Source: Deltaproteobacteria bacterium (GTDB taxonomy: Bacteria; Desulfobacterota; DSM-4660; Desulfatiglandales; Desulfatiglandaceae). Taken from it: DNA of 6,882 nucleotides. The DNA is taken from contig QMLZ01000154.1 of assembly GCA_003646995.1 (NCBI GenBank), forward strand, positions 1-6,882, in the 5' to 3' direction. The notes under the pieces are model-generated. The model saw only the letters and a list, made by a program, of their open reading frames with translations. It was not told the DNA's origin and did not search any database. Below are positions 5,848 to 6,882 of this stretch, in pieces; position 1 is the stretch's first letter; every line of letters starts with the position of its first letter. Position numbers and translations under genes: made by a program.

Positions 5848-5873
5848 CTTGGCCTGATCGACCTTTGTATAAT
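5845..5873 (+). promoter_or_regulatory. Possible promoter for the OCD-family gene
   Basis: A perfect TATAAT (5868-5873) lies 23 nt before the start codon at 5897. The sequence 17 bp upstream is TGGCTT (5845-5850), a poor -35 box, so an activator would probably be needed or the gene is mainly read from the transporter operon. A start near 5880 would leave a leader of under 20 nt that still contains the ribosome site. The rest of the 151-nt gap after livM shows no gene. Confidence 0.4.
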
Positions 5874-5896
5874 ATGAGGGCTACGGGGGTGAAAAG

Positions 5897-6882
5897 ATGC
5901 TGTTTATTTCAGAAAATGACGTAAGAAAAGCTGTTTCGATAGCTGAGGTTATAGAAAGAGTTGAAAATGCGTTCCTACACTACTCAAGGGGTCTTATACA
6001 GGTTCCGTCCAGAGTGACCTTGCGCGTCCGAGACGAAAACAATGATGCAATCTTTCTGGTGGCCAACTACCGCTCCATGCCTTTCTATGGCATCAAAGAA
6101 GCATCCAGTTTTCCTACAAATATGCTTAAGGGTAAGCCTACCGTTATGTCAAACATACAACTCTATTCAGCAGATACAGGTGAACCATTGGCACTGGTCA
6201 GTGCTGTTTACTTAACTGCGCTGAAGACCGGGGCCGCATCCGCCGTGGCTACAAAGCACCTTGCTATTCAAGGAAATGTATCAATAGCCATTATTGGCAC
6301 CGGGGTCCAGGCACGCACCCAATTAGAGGCAGTCCAACATGTCAAGAAATTAAAAGAGCTTAGGGTCTATGACATAGATAAGAGCCGAGCAAAAAAGTTT
6401 GCAGAATATGCAGAAAATAATAAAAACAGCAACTATCCAATTATCATCTCGACCAGTGCCAATGAATGCATTGAGAACGTTGATGTTATTATAACGGCTA
6501 CCACTTCTACTATCCCAGTGTTTGACGATGAATATGTAAAAAGGGGGGCTCACATTAACGCAATTGGATCATTCACCCCTGATATGCAGGAAATAGCTGA
6601 ACAAACAGTGGTGAGAGCAGACAAGATCGTTACAGATAATCAAGAAGAAACATGGAAGGTGGCTGGTGATCTGCTAGTTCCCTTGAAAGCGGGGAAAATC
6701 GACCGTACGAGACTGTATGGGGAATTGGGAGACATCGTGGCCGGCAAGCTCCCGGGCAGAGAACGTGAAGAAGAAATCACAATCTATGAAAGTGTGGGAT
6801 TTGGAGCGCTGGACATTGCTGTTGCTGTTTTAGCATATGAAAAATCCTCATTGCTTGGGATTGGTACTGAGGTGAACCTGTA
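5897..6882 (+). CDS. Ornithine cyclodeaminase / mu-crystallin family NAD(P)-dependent enzyme (probably imine reductase or amino-acid dehydrogenase), 3' end cut by the window
   Basis: My reading gives 328 codons open to the right edge. The last two bases are TA in frame after EVNL, so a stop codon at the next base would give a normal family length of 328 residues. The ATG follows GGGGGTG closely. The fold is recognisable: N-terminal LFISENDVRKAV, VPSRVTL (R39), GIKEAS (K67), LTALKTGAASAVATKHLA (107-123), Rossmann loop IIGTGVQART (132-141), acidic strand end VYDIDKSRA (157-165), DVIITATTS (196-204) and GAHINAIGSFTPDMQEI (217-233). The family includes ornithine cyclodeaminase, archaeal alanine dehydrogenase and ketimine/pyrroline-2-carboxylate reductases. 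K110 stands where ornithine cyclodeaminase has a substrate-binding Arg, and GSF stands where it has the catalytic GGD aspartate. This argues against true ornithine cyclodeaminase and for a reductase or dehydrogenase. The substrate is unknown. Confidence 0.88.
   Translation, partial: MLFISENDVRKAVSIAEVIERVENAFLHYSRGLIQVPSRVTLRVRDENNDAIFLVANYRSMPFYGIKEASSFPTNMLKGKPTVMSNIQLYSADTGEPLALVSAVYLTALKTGAASAVATKHLAIQGNVSIAIIGTGVQARTQLEAVQHVKKLKELRVYDIDKSRAKKFAEYAENNKNSNYPIIISTSANECIENVDVIITATTSTIPVFDDEYVKRGAHINAIGSFTPDMQEIAEQTVVRADKIVTDNQEETWKVAGDLLVPLKAGKIDRTRLYGELGDIVAGKLPGREREEEITIYESVGFGALDIAVAVLAYEKSSLLGIGTEVNL

Noticed and set aside
6350..6553. Minus-strand open frame of 67 codons at the right end
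   Set aside because: It lies opposite the OCD-family gene across its Rossmann domain and has no features of its own.
1..6882. CRISPR array, tRNA/rRNA, insertion sequence or phage genes
   Set aside because: I looked for regular direct repeats, cloverleaf arms and transposase or integrase motifs and saw none; coding frames fill almost all of the window.

Overview
The window reads as one accessory catabolic and uptake locus of a Gram-negative bacterium of moderate GC content. An anaerobic deltaproteobacterium-type host (Desulfobacterota) fits the style of the genes, but this is an impression from protein style and gene content. There is no rRNA, tRNA or phylogenetic marker to test it.

Layout. 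On the minus strand (1-850) lie a FadR/VanR-type (GntR-FCD) transcriptional regulator (188-850) and, 58 nt downstream of it, the first 43 codons of a FAD-binding subunit of a molybdenum hydroxylase (CoxM / 4-hydroxybenzoyl-CoA reductase beta type), which runs off the left edge. A divergent control region (851-1173) follows. It holds a sigma70-like promoter for the regulator whose -10 region lies inside a perfect 20-bp palindrome (the probable operator), a sigma70-like promoter for the rightward operon, and a roughly 100-nt leader that can fold into a hairpin covering the start region of the first transporter gene. On the plus strand (1174-5745) is a complete five-gene HAAT-family (branched-chain amino acid type) ABC importer in the order livG, livF, periplasmic binding protein, livH, livM. 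Its spacing indicates one operon, with a strong non-terminating hairpin after the binding-protein gene. Finally, a 151-nt gap with a promoter-like TATAAT and an inverted repeat precedes an ornithine cyclodeaminase/mu-crystallin family NAD(P)-dependent enzyme (5897 to the right edge). That reading frame is open to the last base, two bases into what is probably its stop codon.

How the parts may work together. The importer captures a small polar solute, possibly an amino acid or another small carboxylate, whose identity cannot be read from sequence. The OCD-family enzyme would reduce a cyclic imine or oxidise/deaminate an amino acid. A molybdenum hydroxylase would hydroxylate an N-heterocycle or aromatic ring. 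The FCD regulator would sense a carboxylate and control the divergent promoters. This is inference from context.

I see no CRISPR array, insertion sequence, prophage gene or RNA gene, and nothing that clearly amounts to an unknown system. The points most worth following up are the leader hairpin in front of livG, the palindromic operator with possible related half-sites elsewhere, and the altered active-site residues of the OCD-family enzyme.
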